From NCBI GenBank assembly GCA_938075415.1, contig CALJHC010000016.1, positions 124,001 through 188,000 on the forward strand: 64,000 nt of DNA. Reading direction: 5' to 3'. Numbering within the stretch: the stretch's first letter is position 1; every line of letters begins with the position of its first letter. The notes under the pieces are model-generated. The model did no database searches, was not told the DNA's origin, and worked only from the letters and a program-made list of their open reading frames with translations. Shown piece by piece: positions 36,965 to 46,277 of this stretch. Source of the stretch: an uncultured Rubripirellula sp. (GTDB taxonomy: Bacteria > Planctomycetota > Planctomycetia > Pirellulales > Pirellulaceae). Both the position numbers and the translations under genes were made by a program.

Positions 36965-37870
36965 CTAAAAGCGACTTTGCCGCTGCATCAGGTATTCGGT
37001 CAAAGCTTTGTCAAATGGCATGCTTGTATCCAACGGGACATAATCAATTCTTAACTGATGGCATCCCTCGCGATAACGATCTCGAAAAGCTTCAAGTTGA
37101 TCGAGGTATTCTTGGCGGAATCCACTCGCGTCGACTGAAACAGTTTGTCCTGATTCAGAGTCTTCGAATTGGGTCGGTCCATCGTAAGGGAAATTCACTT
37201 CGGCTTCGTCCAAGACGTGAAACAGGATCACATCGTGTCCGCCATGGCGTAACCGGGCGAGTGCGGAAATGACTTCTTCGGATTGTCCTCCACCATCAGC
37301 ATCAGGCAGGAGATCCGTGAACAGCATCACCAGCGAATGCTGTTTCAACATGGCTGCTACTTGAGTCAGACATTCAGGCAATCGAGTTGAACCGCTAGGT
37401 TCAAGTCGTGTCAATTGTGCCATTACATCGCCAAGATGTCCTCGACGGCTTTTAGCGGGAAGCAGGGCCTGAACTTTTTCGGCACATGTCAATAAACCAA
37501 CCGGGTCTTGCTGCATGGTCATTAAATAGGTCAGCGATGCAGCAAGGCAGGTGCAGTATTCGAATTTTGTCATCGTCTGATTCTCGGTAAAACCCATGGA
37601 TTTCGAGAGATCAATGACTAGATAGCCCGTCAGATTGGTTTCCGCCTCATAGCGTTTTACAAAGTATTTGTCTGTTTTCGCGTACGCCAACCAGTCAATA
37701 AGTTTTGGGTCGTCACCTCGGTTGTATCGGCGGTGTTCACTGAATTGAACGGAGAAGCCGTGAAATGGACTCGAATGCAGTCCCTGTAGAAATCCACGAA
37801 CCACCATCCTCGCTCGCAAATCCAGTCTTTGGATCTGTTGGAGCGATTCCGGGGACAAGGTGGTGGACAT
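36965..37870 (-). CDS. DUF58 (VWA-like) protein of the MoxR cluster
   Basis: Started here at the ATG (MSTTLSPESLQQIQRLDL); an in-frame TTG 27 bp upstream (37897) is possible. The DUF58 signature is clear: RRYNRGDDPKLIDWLAYAK and KRYEAETN. The VWA-type metal site LVIDLSKSMGF keeps DxSxS. No membrane helix, so cytoplasmic. It follows the moxR gene by ~90 bp on the same strand. DUF58 proteins are regular partners of MoxR ATPases. Confidence 0.9.
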   Translation of the reverse strand: MSTTLSPESLQQIQRLDLRARMVVRGFLQGLHSSPFHGFSVQFSEHRRYNRGDDPKLIDWLAYAKTDKYFVKRYEAETNLTGYLVIDLSKSMGFTENQTMTKFEYCTCLAASLTYLMTMQQDPVGLLTCAEKVQALLPAKSRRGHLGDVMAQLTRLEPSGSTRLPECLTQVAAMLKQHSLVMLFTDLLPDADGGGQSEEVISALARLRHGGHDVILFHVLDEAEVNFPYDGPTQFEDSESGQTVSVDASGFRQEYLDQLEAFRDRYREGCHQLRIDYVPLDTSMPFDKALTEYLMQRQSRF

Positions 37871-37960
37871 GTTTTCTTGGCTCGAAGAGTTAATCAAAGT
37901 ACGAAACCAAAAGCAGACAAGACGGCTTCGTCAGGGAGGTGATGGAATCGGGTTAGCCCT

Positions 37961-39064
37961 CTAACGCACGCGAGCCAGTTTTTCTGGCTCGGGTTCCTGG
38001 ATCTCTGAAATCAGTCGTTCAATGATGGAATCGGAATTCATTCCTTCAGCTTGTGCTTGAAAATTGGTGATGATGCGGTGTCTCAGTACCGGTGCGGCAA
38101 TACGACGAATGTCCTCCGGCGCGATGCTGAATCTGCCATCCATGGCAGCAATCGCCTTCGCACCAGCAATCAGATTTTGTCCAGCGCGTGGGCCTGCACC
38201 ACAATCAACCAAATCGCGGACATATTCCGGAGCTGAATCATCCCGAGGTCGTGTTGCGCGAACGAGTTGTGTTGCGTATCGAATGACGTATGGATTCACG
38301 GCAATGCTGGCAACGAGTTTTTGCACATTAAGAATGGCTCGAGCCGATAAGACTTTCCCAACAGAAACGCTTTCACCACGTGTCGTCGACGTCAGAATTT
38401 GCTCTTCTTCAGAAGCGGTTGGGTAGTCGATTTTGATATTGAACATGAAACGATCGAGTTGTGCTTCGGGTAGCGGATAAGTCCCCTCCTGTTCGATCGG
38501 ATTCTGTGTCGCAATGGTGAAAAACGGAGATGGCAATGAGTAAGTCTCTCTGCCAATGGTCACTTGGCGTTCCTGCATTGCTTCAAGCAACGCAGCTTGC
38601 GTTTTAGGTGGTGTTCGGTTGATCTCATCCGCCAGCAGAATGTTGGTGAAGATCGGACCCTCGACGAATCGAAAGCTTCGTTTTCCGGAATCATTTTCCT
38701 CCAGAACCTGAGTGCCCGTGATATCAGAGGGCATTAGATCCGGCGTGAATTGAATTCGCTTGAAAGAGACATCGAGGATTTCAGATAAGGTACTCACCAT
38801 CAATGTTTTAGCGAGGCCTGGAACGCCCTCAAGCAGACAGTGCCCTCGGGTGAAGATGGCCGCCAGTAATTGCTCAATGGTGGTACTCTGACCAACGATC
38901 ACTTTGGCCAATTCGTTTCGCATCGTTTGTTGATGTTCAGCGAATTCGCGCAAGACATTGGCAAGATTCCTGGGCGGCATCGCACCAGTGTTCGTTGAAA
39001 CACCCTGTGCCGCGCCAGCCTTGGACGGAGGCTGGTTGGGATTGGAAGGTGGGGAACCGCTCAT
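37961..39064 (-). CDS. MoxR-type AAA+ ATPase
   Basis: 367 aa. Walker A is GVPGLAKT, Walker B LLADEINR, followed by PPKTQAALLEAMQERQVT (sensor/pore region), the family motif NPIEQEGTYPLPEAQLDRFMF, and a C-terminal lid. An N-terminal tail of ~30 residues is Pro/Ala-rich. MoxR proteins act as chaperone-type ATPases for VWA proteins, here the DUF58 and BatA-like genes downstream. It is divergent from the DUF4159 gene with ~300 bp between. Confidence 0.95.
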   Translation of the reverse strand: MSGSPPSNPNQPPSKAGAAQGVSTNTGAMPPRNLANVLREFAEHQQTMRNELAKVIVGQSTTIEQLLAAIFTRGHCLLEGVPGLAKTLMVSTLSEILDVSFKRIQFTPDLMPSDITGTQVLEENDSGKRSFRFVEGPIFTNILLADEINRTPPKTQAALLEAMQERQVTIGRETYSLPSPFFTIATQNPIEQEGTYPLPEAQLDRFMFNIKIDYPTASEEEQILTSTTRGESVSVGKVLSARAILNVQKLVASIAVNPYVIRYATQLVRATRPRDDSAPEYVRDLVDCGAGPRAGQNLIAGAKAIAAMDGRFSIAPEDIRRIAAPVLRHRIITNFQAQAEGMNSDSIIERLISEIQEPEPEKLARVR

Positions 39065-39367
39065 AATGGCTCGTTAACTAAGGCTTTTGTTGTTCGAATC
39101 GTTCTGGTGATCGCCGGTGCGATCGACCCCAAAGTAATGTGTCATAATCGCGAACCACACGGTTGCTTTGACGAAGCGATTATTGCGGTGAGTTCTCTGT
39201 TTTTTGTTTCGTCTGATTTGAATTAACGTTTTGCGGCAGAACAAAGGAGACTTCGGTGTGTTCTTGGACTTGTGAAATCTGCCATCATGCACCGGAAGTG
39301 TCAGTACGAGGGCGTTGGAGCTTTCGTCGATCGCAGTGAATGAAGTTATCTCGGCTTGGATGCTAGC

Positions 39368-41863
39368 ATGGGGAAAATCACGATCGCAATGGATCGTTCT
39401 TCTAGAGACCGCAATTCCATCGAGGTCTCTAATCGGCTCTTTCAAGAGATTGAGGGTAACGATAGAGCGTGTTCGGAGTCACGGCAGTTTTTCGACGTTA
39501 ACGGAATTTTCAATTGCTTGCATTTCGATCGACAGTCAATCTGGCTCTGGGTGCTTCTGGTTCTACCGGGTTTTATGACGTGTCGGCAAGCTGGTGCGAT
39601 TGACGCTTTTGCGGTGCAGCAGTCGATTGATCGTGGAGTTGCCTACCTGAAAAAGAGTCAAAACGAGCGAGGCGGTTGGAATGAGTACAGTGGACAGTCC
39701 TGTGGTCTTTCCTCCCTATGCACTTTAGCGTTATTAAATTCCGGCGTTGTAAAGGACGACGCTGTCATGGTCAGCGCGCTGGATTACCTGCGAGGTTTTC
39801 AGCCGGAGGAAACTTATTCAACGGCGCTTCAGACCTTGGTTTTTTGCCAATTGGGAGCTGCGGGTGACCTTCCTCGAATTCGACGTAATGTTCAATGGCT
39901 AGTTGAAAATCAGCAACTTGGCGATCCCCTGAAACAACGCGGGGGTAGTTGGGATTATGGGCGGATGCGTGGCAGTGGCGATCCGTCTAACACTCAGTTT
40001 GCCTTACTTGCACTCAGTGCAGCAAGCGATCGTGGGATACAAGTCAAGCCAGAGGTGTTTCAACGCTCATTGAAATATTGGAGCGTCCGACAACTGCAAG
40101 GGGGTTGGGGTTACGGTAACAGTCGGCGTCTATCGGGTAGCATGACATGCGCAGGAATCGCCTCCACGATGATTGCCCAACGCTGCATTGCTGCCAGTGG
40201 TGAATTGACGATTGATTGTTGCGGGGGTGACTGGGATGAGGCACAGCCTGTCGAGGAGGGTCTGCGTTGGCTCGGCGAAAATTTTACTTTGCAGGTGAAT
40301 CCAGGCGGTGATTCTCTGACCTTTTTCTACTACCTCTACGCCCTTGAGCGTGTAGGACGATTAACCGGTCGACGCCTCATCGGAGGACATGACTGGTATC
40401 GCGAAGGTGCTGAGAGGTTGTTGGCTTTGCAAGACGAATTTGTTGGTTTCTGGTCCGGATCGGGCTTAATGGAACAGAATCGGGATATTGCTACCGCATT
40501 TGCCTTGCTGTTTCTGAGTAAGGGAAAACGGCAAGTTGTGCTTGCGCGAGCTAGGTACGGAGATGATCTTACAAGTCAGCAGTGGCAACAGCATCCCAAC
40601 GCATTACGGCAACTGGTTCGACACATTGAAAGAGATTGGGGGAGAGATCTCACTTGGCAAACAATTGACGTTGATTCAGCAAAGTTGGATGATCTTCTGC
40701 AGGCACCCATTGTGATTTTCAGCGGTAGCGAACCATTTCAGCTTTCGCCGGATGCTGAGCGTCGACTACGGGAGTATATCGATCAAGGTGGAAGCTTAAT
40801 TTTTGAAGCAGAGGCTGGGGACGGATGCGGTGACGCTAAAGGATTTGAGCAGAGTGTGGCTCAGTTGTGTAATCGATGGTTTAACGATCTCAAGCTCGAG
40901 CGATTGCCGCCCGGGCACCCAGTCTGGACAGCTCAGCATTCAGTAGACCCCCAATTCATTTCACCGGATTTTTGGATTTATGGTATTCAGGCATGTTGTC
41001 GCACTGCCGTGTTTTATCTTCCCCAAAGCCTTTCTTGTCGGTGGGAGCGCGGAGACTTTCTTTTTAACCGAGAGTTTCCATCAGGTGATTCCAATACGCC
41101 AAACCAAAAAGCGATTCGCCAGCAGGTCTTAGCCTCCATACAGATCGGCGAAAACCTGATTAGTTACGCTACGGGCCGTGAGCTGAAGGATAAGTTGGCC
41201 CAAAGAATGGTGCTGGAAGGGGCAGCCCCAACGGAACCAAGGCGAGCCGAAATTCGAATCTCAGCGTTAGCACTAGGTGCTGGTGGCGAGGAAGCAAAAC
41301 GGGCATTGCCGAACGCTGTCAATTTAGTCTCGATGGGTGTGCCGATTGACTTGACGACGTCCAATGAATTAGTCGGTTTTGATTCTCAGGATTTGAACTC
41401 GGTACCCTTTTTATGGATGCACGGCCGAACCGATTTTGAGTTGTCCAATAATCAGCGGGAGACCCTCAGAGAGTATGTCGAGAATGGTGGGATTGTTTTC
41501 GGTTCTGCGTTATGCGGAAGCCAGGCGTTTGCGGACGCATTCCGACGCGAGTGGAAACAGATTATTCCTGAAGCAGAGATGCTTCGAGTCGAAACCCAAA
41601 GCGAGTTGTTGAACCTTGGCAGTGGATTCGATTTGCGTTCGGTTTCAGTCAGACGAGCTGGATCAAACGGAAAGCTTGAACGAACTCGTGGACCGGTTGA
41701 TTTGGAAGTCATCCGATATGACGGTCTTGCCGCCGTTTTTTTCTCACCGCTCGACCTCAGCTGTGCTCTGGAAAGTCCTAATTCCATCCAATGTCCCGGG
41801 TACGACACAGAGGTCGCAGCAAAGATTGTTGCCAACTTGGTTCTGTTCGCCCTGCAGCAGTAG
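39368..41863 (+). CDS. Cyclase-like alpha/alpha-toroid protein with DUF4159
   Basis: Start uncertain: the ATG at 39368 gives ~50 extra hydrophilic residues before a signal-like helix, while the TTG at 39518 (MHFDRQSIWLWVLLVLPGF) would give a clean signal peptide. Residues ~75-380 have prenyltransferase/squalene-cyclase-like repeats (GVAYLKKSQNERGGW, QLQGGWGYG, FWSGSG). A DUF4159-type domain follows (~400-600, IVIFSGSEPFQLSPDAERRL and YIDQGGSLIFEA). A second flavodoxin-like copy near the end has LREYVENGGIVFGSA. This protein pairs with MoxR/Bat clusters in planctomycetes. No catalytic DxDD or QW motif of true cyclases is visible. Confidence 0.8.
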   Translation: MGKITIAMDRSSRDRNSIEVSNRLFQEIEGNDRACSESRQFFDVNGIFNCLHFDRQSIWLWVLLVLPGFMTCRQAGAIDAFAVQQSIDRGVAYLKKSQNERGGWNEYSGQSCGLSSLCTLALLNSGVVKDDAVMVSALDYLRGFQPEETYSTALQTLVFCQLGAAGDLPRIRRNVQWLVENQQLGDPLKQRGGSWDYGRMRGSGDPSNTQFALLALSAASDRGIQVKPEVFQRSLKYWSVRQLQGGWGYGNSRRLSGSMTCAGIASTMIAQRCIAASGELTIDCCGGDWDEAQPVEEGLRWLGENFTLQVNPGGDSLTFFYYLYALERVGRLTGRRLIGGHDWYREGAERLLALQDEFVGFWSGSGLMEQNRDIATAFALLFLSKGKRQVVLARARYGDDLTSQQWQQHPNALRQLVRHIERDWGRDLTWQTIDVDSAKLDDLLQAPIVIFSGSEPFQLSPDAERRLREYIDQGGSLIFEAEAGDGCGDAKGFEQSVAQLCNRWFNDLKLERLPPGHPVWTAQHSVDPQFISPDFWIYGIQACCRTAVFYLPQSLSCRWERGDFLFNREFPSGDSNTPNQKAIRQQVLASIQIGENLISYATGRELKDKLAQRMVLEGAAPTEPRRAEIRISALALGAGGEEAKRALPNAVNLVSMGVPIDLTTSNELVGFDSQDLNSVPFLWMHGRTDFELSNNQRETLREYVENGGIVFGSALCGSQAFADAFRREWKQIIPEAEMLRVETQSELLNLGSGFDLRSVSVRRAGSNGKLERTRGPVDLEVIRYDGLAAVFFSPLDLSCALESPNSIQCPGYDTEVAAKIVANLVLFALQQ

Positions 41864-42075
41864 CCCTGTCGGGTGGTTTGGGAAAGAGCGTTTTACGAGT
41901 TTCACCCAAAATATCGGCAATGATGGCTTCAAACAGCAAGAATTCCGTTACCCAAGTTTTTTGATCCGCCCATTTCTACTTGTGGAAAGATTGTATTGGC
42001 TGCAATAATTGCCCCTCCTAAAATTCCAGCCAACGTTACCGAATTCACCCGAAACAAAATCCGTCGAGCCCGATC

Positions 42076-42237
42076 ATGGCCAAGAGTAAGAAGAAAGAAA
42101 CCATTTTTCTCGTTTGCGAAGAGTGCGGCGATTACAACTATTCGCTGAAACGAAAGTCTGGCGGAGAGAAACTTCGCTTGAAGAAGTACTGCCCGCGTCT
42201 GCGAAAGCACACTTTTCACGCCGAAAAGAAGAAATAG
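42076..42237 (+). CDS. rpmG: 50S ribosomal protein L33
   Basis: A 53-codon gene. The product begins [20 protein letters not shown] and ends [17 protein letters not shown], a clear L33. It keeps a CxxC at residues 14-17 and a third Cys at 39, the zinc-type (C+) form, with a His-rich end. L33 is in the large subunit near the E-site. Identity is strong because length, motifs and the Lys-rich ends all agree. Confidence 0.93.
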   Translation: MAKSKKKETIFLVCEECGDYNYSLKRKSGGEKLRLKKYCPRLRKHTFHAEKKK

Positions 42238-42675
42238 CGTGACAGAGCCGTTCCGCCGGATCCTTTGCGGCGTGACGCTTGACCGAATCCTCTTCGCCTC
42301 TACTCTCGGGGCGCTTCCCGAAGATGCCAAGCTCCTTCTTGCGCATTAGGATTCTGATGAGTCTTTCGGAGACTCTATCCGCCGAGCAAATTGCAAAACG
42401 TTTGGACGTTTAGCTCGGACTTCACAGGGTCATAGGGCCACAGGTGGGCATGTGGTTCTTTTCGAGATGGCCTGAGGATTGAGGTCGCCTTTTCCCAGAC
42501 GGTCTAATCTGAGGAGAATCCATCAGCGAACATCTTAAAATGGCTTAAATTTGCGTGTCCGCTGACTGGTCAATGAAGTCAAATAGCTGCAAGCGAGTCG
42601 CCTATTCGGTGGATGTTCCTGCAGGCGTTGTTAAAATTCGTTGACGAAAATTCTTGAAACTTAAGCGGGGTCCCC
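42238..42675. other. 438-bp intergenic stretch between rpmG and recJ
   Basis: No convincing gene. A GTG ORF of 36 aa right after rpmG (42239-42349) has no RBS or recognisable product. A weak hairpin CGCCG/CGGCG (42254-42272) without T-run follows rpmG. CCACA/TGTGG (about 42438-42454) followed by TTCTTTT could be a weak terminator. The rest should hold the recJ promoter. Confidence 0.35.
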
Positions 42676-44451
42676 ATGCGGCGAGAATGGCGAATAATTC
42701 CTCACGATGCTGAACGAGTGGAAAGCCTTGCTCGCTCCGCTTCGCTTCCGCATGTGGTGGCACAGCTCTTGGTCAGTCGCGGTGTTTATGACGCGGATGC
42801 TGCGGAGAAATTTCTTGACACCAAGCTGATGGGTCTGCGGGATCCTAAATTATTGCCCGGGGTGATTGATGCAACCGCGATCTTGGTTCGCGCGATTGAC
42901 CAAAAGAAGCCAATCGTGATCTATGGTGATTACGATTGTGATGGGATGACGGGAACCGCAATTCTTGTAAACGGTTTGCGTCTTCTGGGCGCCGATGTCA
43001 GCTATTTTGTCCCTAATCGCCTGGAAGAGGGATACGGGTTAAACGAGGATTCGATCAGGCGTTTGGCCGAGCGTGGGAAGCAGTTGATTGTTTCGGTCGA
43101 CTGTGGGATCACGAGTGTTTCACATGCTGAATTATGCAAAGAGTTAGGCGTCGAATTAATTATCACAGACCATCACACAATGGGTGAACAACTTCCTGAT
43201 GCCGCAGCGGTTGTGCATCCAAGATTACCGGGGACAAGTTATCCTTTCGGTGAATTATGCGGAGCGGGTGTAGCATTTAAGTTGGCTTGGGCTTTGTGCC
43301 AAGAAAAGTGTGGTGGCAAGAAAGTTTCAGGACCACTGCGTCGTTTTTTAATGCAGTCGCTCGGGCTTGCCGCAATTGGAACCGTTGCAGATGTTGTTCC
43401 TTTGTTGGATGAAAATCGAATCTTGGTTGAGCATGGTCTGCGAATCTTGAAAGAGGAGCCAGTTCCCGGACTCGCGGAATTGATTCGTGTTACCAAGTTG
43501 GATCAAGCGAGTCGCTTAGATACAGAAAGTATCGGTTTCACCATTGCTCCTCGGTTGAATGCTGCGGGCAGGTTGGGCCAGGCGCAACTGGCGATCGAGT
43601 TATTAACAATTGACGCCGGAGAGCGGGCAAAGCAGTTGGCTGAATACATCCATCAGTTAAATGTCACTCGTGATAGCTTGCAACGCAGCGTCTATTTAGC
43701 GGCAAATAAGCAGGCAAAAGAAGAGTTTAACCCCGAGAAAGATGCGGCGCTTGTGTTATCGGGTGTCGGTTGGCACCAAGGTGTCATTGGTGTTGTTGCC
43801 GGACGATTAGCGGAGAAGTTTGCCAAGCCGGTTTTGGTCATTTCATTGGATGCATCCGGGAAAACGGAAGCTGTTGGATCGGGGCGTGTCGGTGGCACAA
43901 ATATCAATTTATACGACGCATTGCATGAATGTGAGGATCGACTTGTTCGCTTTGGGGGACACGCTGCTGCTGCGGGAATCACGATCAAAGAGGGTGATTT
44001 GAATTTGTTCCGAGAGGATTTCTGCGAGGCGGTTTCCAAACAGTGGATTGAGAAACAGGTGGTACCGGAAATCGCGATTGATGCCGAAGCGACCTTGGGA
44101 CAGCTGACGTTGGAGGTTGTTAAGCAAGTGGAGACACTCGCACCGTTCGGAGCGGGAAATCCTCGCCCAATTCTATGTTGTCGTGGTGTGGAGTTGGAAG
44201 AGCCGGCGCGCCGGATGGGAAGTGGTGAACGTCACCTGAGTGTCAAATTAAAGCAGGGTGCCAAGGTGGTGCGCGCGGTGGCGTTTGGGTCAGGTGATTG
44301 GTGTGATGAGCTGAACGCGGTGGATGGACCTATTGAAATAGCTTACCGACCGGTGATTAACGAATTTCGCGGATTCCGTAACGTGGAGATTCATCTGGTG
44401 GATTGGCGTGCAAAGTCAGTGAATGCCGAGATGGCGGTCATTGCGTCCTGA
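42676..44451 (+). CDS. recJ: Single-stranded-DNA-specific exonuclease RecJ
   Basis: 591 aa, usual RecJ length. DHH-superfamily motifs: GDYDCDG at 84-90, VDCG with Asp142, TDHH at 164-167. These are followed by HPRLPG and CGAGVAFKLAW, then the DHHA1 motif GGHAAAAGI and the C-terminal OB-fold region that binds ssDNA. RecJ degrades 5'-ended ssDNA in recombination and base-excision/mismatch repair. It is cytoplasmic and probably monocistronic; a terminator follows. Confidence 0.96.
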   Translation: MRREWRIIPHDAERVESLARSASLPHVVAQLLVSRGVYDADAAEKFLDTKLMGLRDPKLLPGVIDATAILVRAIDQKKPIVIYGDYDCDGMTGTAILVNGLRLLGADVSYFVPNRLEEGYGLNEDSIRRLAERGKQLIVSVDCGITSVSHAELCKELGVELIITDHHTMGEQLPDAAAVVHPRLPGTSYPFGELCGAGVAFKLAWALCQEKCGGKKVSGPLRRFLMQSLGLAAIGTVADVVPLLDENRILVEHGLRILKEEPVPGLAELIRVTKLDQASRLDTESIGFTIAPRLNAAGRLGQAQLAIELLTIDAGERAKQLAEYIHQLNVTRDSLQRSVYLAANKQAKEEFNPEKDAALVLSGVGWHQGVIGVVAGRLAEKFAKPVLVISLDASGKTEAVGSGRVGGTNINLYDALHECEDRLVRFGGHAAAAGITIKEGDLNLFREDFCEAVSKQWIEKQVVPEIAIDAEATLGQLTLEVVKQVETLAPFGAGNPRPILCCRGVELEEPARRMGSGERHLSVKLKQGAKVVRAVAFGSGDWCDELNAVDGPIEIAYRPVINEFRGFRNVEIHLVDWRAKSVNAEMAVIAS

Positions 44452-44477
44452 TCGCAAATGCTTTGGCTGATTGTTTG

Positions 44478-44508
44478 ATGACTGATCTTGGAGTCATATT
44501 TATTTTTT
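44478..44508 (+). terminator. Probable terminator after recJ
   Basis: ATGACT (44478-44483) pairs with AGTCAT (44492-44497), followed by the T-rich ATTTATTTTTT. A second short hairpin ACGCC-AAC-GGCGT (44529-44541), next to an A-run, lies just downstream and would work on the minus strand. Confidence 0.5.
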
Positions 44509-44613
44509 GCTTAACAATGAAAAAAGCAACGCCAACGGCGTGATGAACTGCTCAGAGTTTTGTTTCAATCATTGTATTATTTCCACGCATTTACGCTGCT
44601 GAAGGAAAGAGTG

Positions 44614-45348
44614 TTGAGTTCTTCCTACTTAAAACGTATTGAGTCTTTGGACTGCATTGTGGTTGATGGCGGTGAATCTCCTGAGATTCTCGTTGTTGTT
44701 TGTCACGGTTATGGCGCGACCAAAGACGATCTGGCCCCACTAAGCGGGGAATGGATTCTGGGTCTTGGGGAACAAGCCGCAAAGTATCGCTTTGTTTTTC
44801 CCAATGCACCTCATTCACTCGCGGAGATGGGAATGCCCTTTGGTCGCGCTTGGTGGCCAATCAACATGGCCAAGTTAGCGCAACTGGTGGAGGCATCCGA
44901 ATTTGATGAACTACATCAGCATCAGCCGCCAGGTATTGATGAGGCGAGGCAGATGCTGAGTTCGTTGATCATCGCTGGTATGAATGAGCTTTCCGTCGCA
45001 GTGCCGCGTTTGGTAATTGGCGGTTTCTCTCAAGGTGCGATGCTCACAATGGATGTGGCATTACGTGGTGAAATACCGCGGCCGAATGCCCTGATTCAGT
45101 TTTCCGGTACGATGATTTGCCAACAGCAATGGGAAGCTTCGATTACCAATTTGAAGCCAACGTCTGTTTTCCAGTCGCACGGAACAATTGATCCGATTCT
45201 GCCATTCTCAAGTGCAGAGGCAGTTCGCGATTTGTTGATGGGCAATGGGATCGATGTTGACTTCCACTCGTTTCTAGGTCCACATACCATCGATCTTGAT
45301 TCAATAGCAAAAAGCGGACATCTGCTGAGGCAAGTTAGTGACCAATAA
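44614..45348 (+). CDS. Phospholipase/carboxylesterase-type alpha/beta hydrolase
   Basis: The TTG at 44614 is chosen: GAAGGAAAG lies 7 bases before it and the protein then starts near the first conserved strand; an in-frame TTG at 44560 has no RBS. CHGYGATKDDLAPL holds the oxyanion region; the nucleophile is in GGFSQGAM; likely acid in GTIDPILPF (Asp) and the His in GPHTID. This is the YpfH/EstB-type esterase family, cytoplasmic. The substrate is unknown. About 244 aa, slightly longer than usual. Confidence 0.85.
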   Translation: MSSSYLKRIESLDCIVVDGGESPEILVVVCHGYGATKDDLAPLSGEWILGLGEQAAKYRFVFPNAPHSLAEMGMPFGRAWWPINMAKLAQLVEASEFDELHQHQPPGIDEARQMLSSLIIAGMNELSVAVPRLVIGGFSQGAMLTMDVALRGEIPRPNALIQFSGTMICQQQWEASITNLKPTSVFQSHGTIDPILPFSSAEAVRDLLMGNGIDVDFHSFLGPHTIDLDSIAKSGHLLRQVSDQ

Positions 45349-45500
45349 ATCGAAGAATTGGGAACACTGAGTTGTTTACGATGCGTTATGTCGATGATTT
45401 GTTTAAGATAAAACAACTGTTACGAGTCGCATTTGAAAAAATGATTGACGAGCGGAGTCGACTTCTTTAATTGACAGATTTTTAAGAATAGCGAGATTCG

Positions 45501-46046
45501 ATGGGCCGGATTGCCAGCCGTAGACCGTGTGACAGTGAAATGACCTCGGAGTATCACCGGCAACTGATTCAAAACGTCGAGGGTGAGTGTGCGTTGCGCA
45601 TTCTCGAGACGCAAATGCATTGGTTGTGTGAACTTGCCAGTCATCTTAGCACCGAGCAAATTGACAAAATCCATAAACCTTACTCATGGACGGTGAGGCA
45701 AGTTTTTGCTCATTGCGTGGAAGCTGAGCGTTTTTTTGGAACGAGAATTCAGCGATTTGTGGCGGGAGACGAACAGCCTCTGAGAAGTTTTGATCATGAA
45801 AAATACGCTGATCAGCGATATGGATTGGGGAGTTTTTCGGGATTAATTTCGGAGCTCGGTTTTTTGAGGCAGGCGAATTTGCTGTTGTTACGCCGGGTGT
45901 TGCCCACCGTTTGGGATCATTCTGGCAAAGTGGATAATGATTCCATCACCGTGCGATCCTTGGCATGGCTCGCTGCGGGGCATCTTCAACATCATTTAAA
46001 GATCGTGGAGCAGCGTTGTGGTGTTACCATCTCAATGCCTGGCTGA
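45501..46046 (+). CDS. DinB-like (YfiT) four-helix metal-binding protein
   Basis: 181 aa of mainly helical sequence. The DinB-type metal triad is visible: a His in QVFAHCVEAERFF and two in AGHLQHHLKIVE. DKIHKPYSWTVRQV fits the conserved start of helix 2. DinB-like proteins are often thiol-dependent transferases (bacillithiol/mycothiol) or of unknown activity. Start at ATG 45501; a later ATG at 45540 also possible. Confidence 0.82.
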   Translation: MGRIASRRPCDSEMTSEYHRQLIQNVEGECALRILETQMHWLCELASHLSTEQIDKIHKPYSWTVRQVFAHCVEAERFFGTRIQRFVAGDEQPLRSFDHEKYADQRYGLGSFSGLISELGFLRQANLLLLRRVLPTVWDHSGKVDNDSITVRSLAWLAAGHLQHHLKIVEQRCGVTISMPG

Positions 46047-46277
46047 ACCGATGAAAAGGGTTAATTCCATGATGAATCCGCCGCTAACGGCCCTTATCAG
46101 ATCCGAGAGTCACTTCGATTGTGTAATTTGATACTTGTCGAAGCCCTTGGGGAAACGAACCAATCATGAGATAAACAGCAGATTGGCGGTTATTGATTGC
46201 GTATTTATTGATTCGCTAATCATTTCTCTGTCTCCCTTCGACTCATATCCATCTATCACTCCAAATCGAGTTATCCG

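Noticed and set aside
42074-42346. 90-codon minus ORF opposite rpmG
   Set aside because: The plus strand encodes a perfect L33; the minus ORF is a shadow.
42239-42349. 36-aa GTG ORF directly after rpmG
   Set aside because: No RBS and no recognisable product; likely part of the intergenic region.
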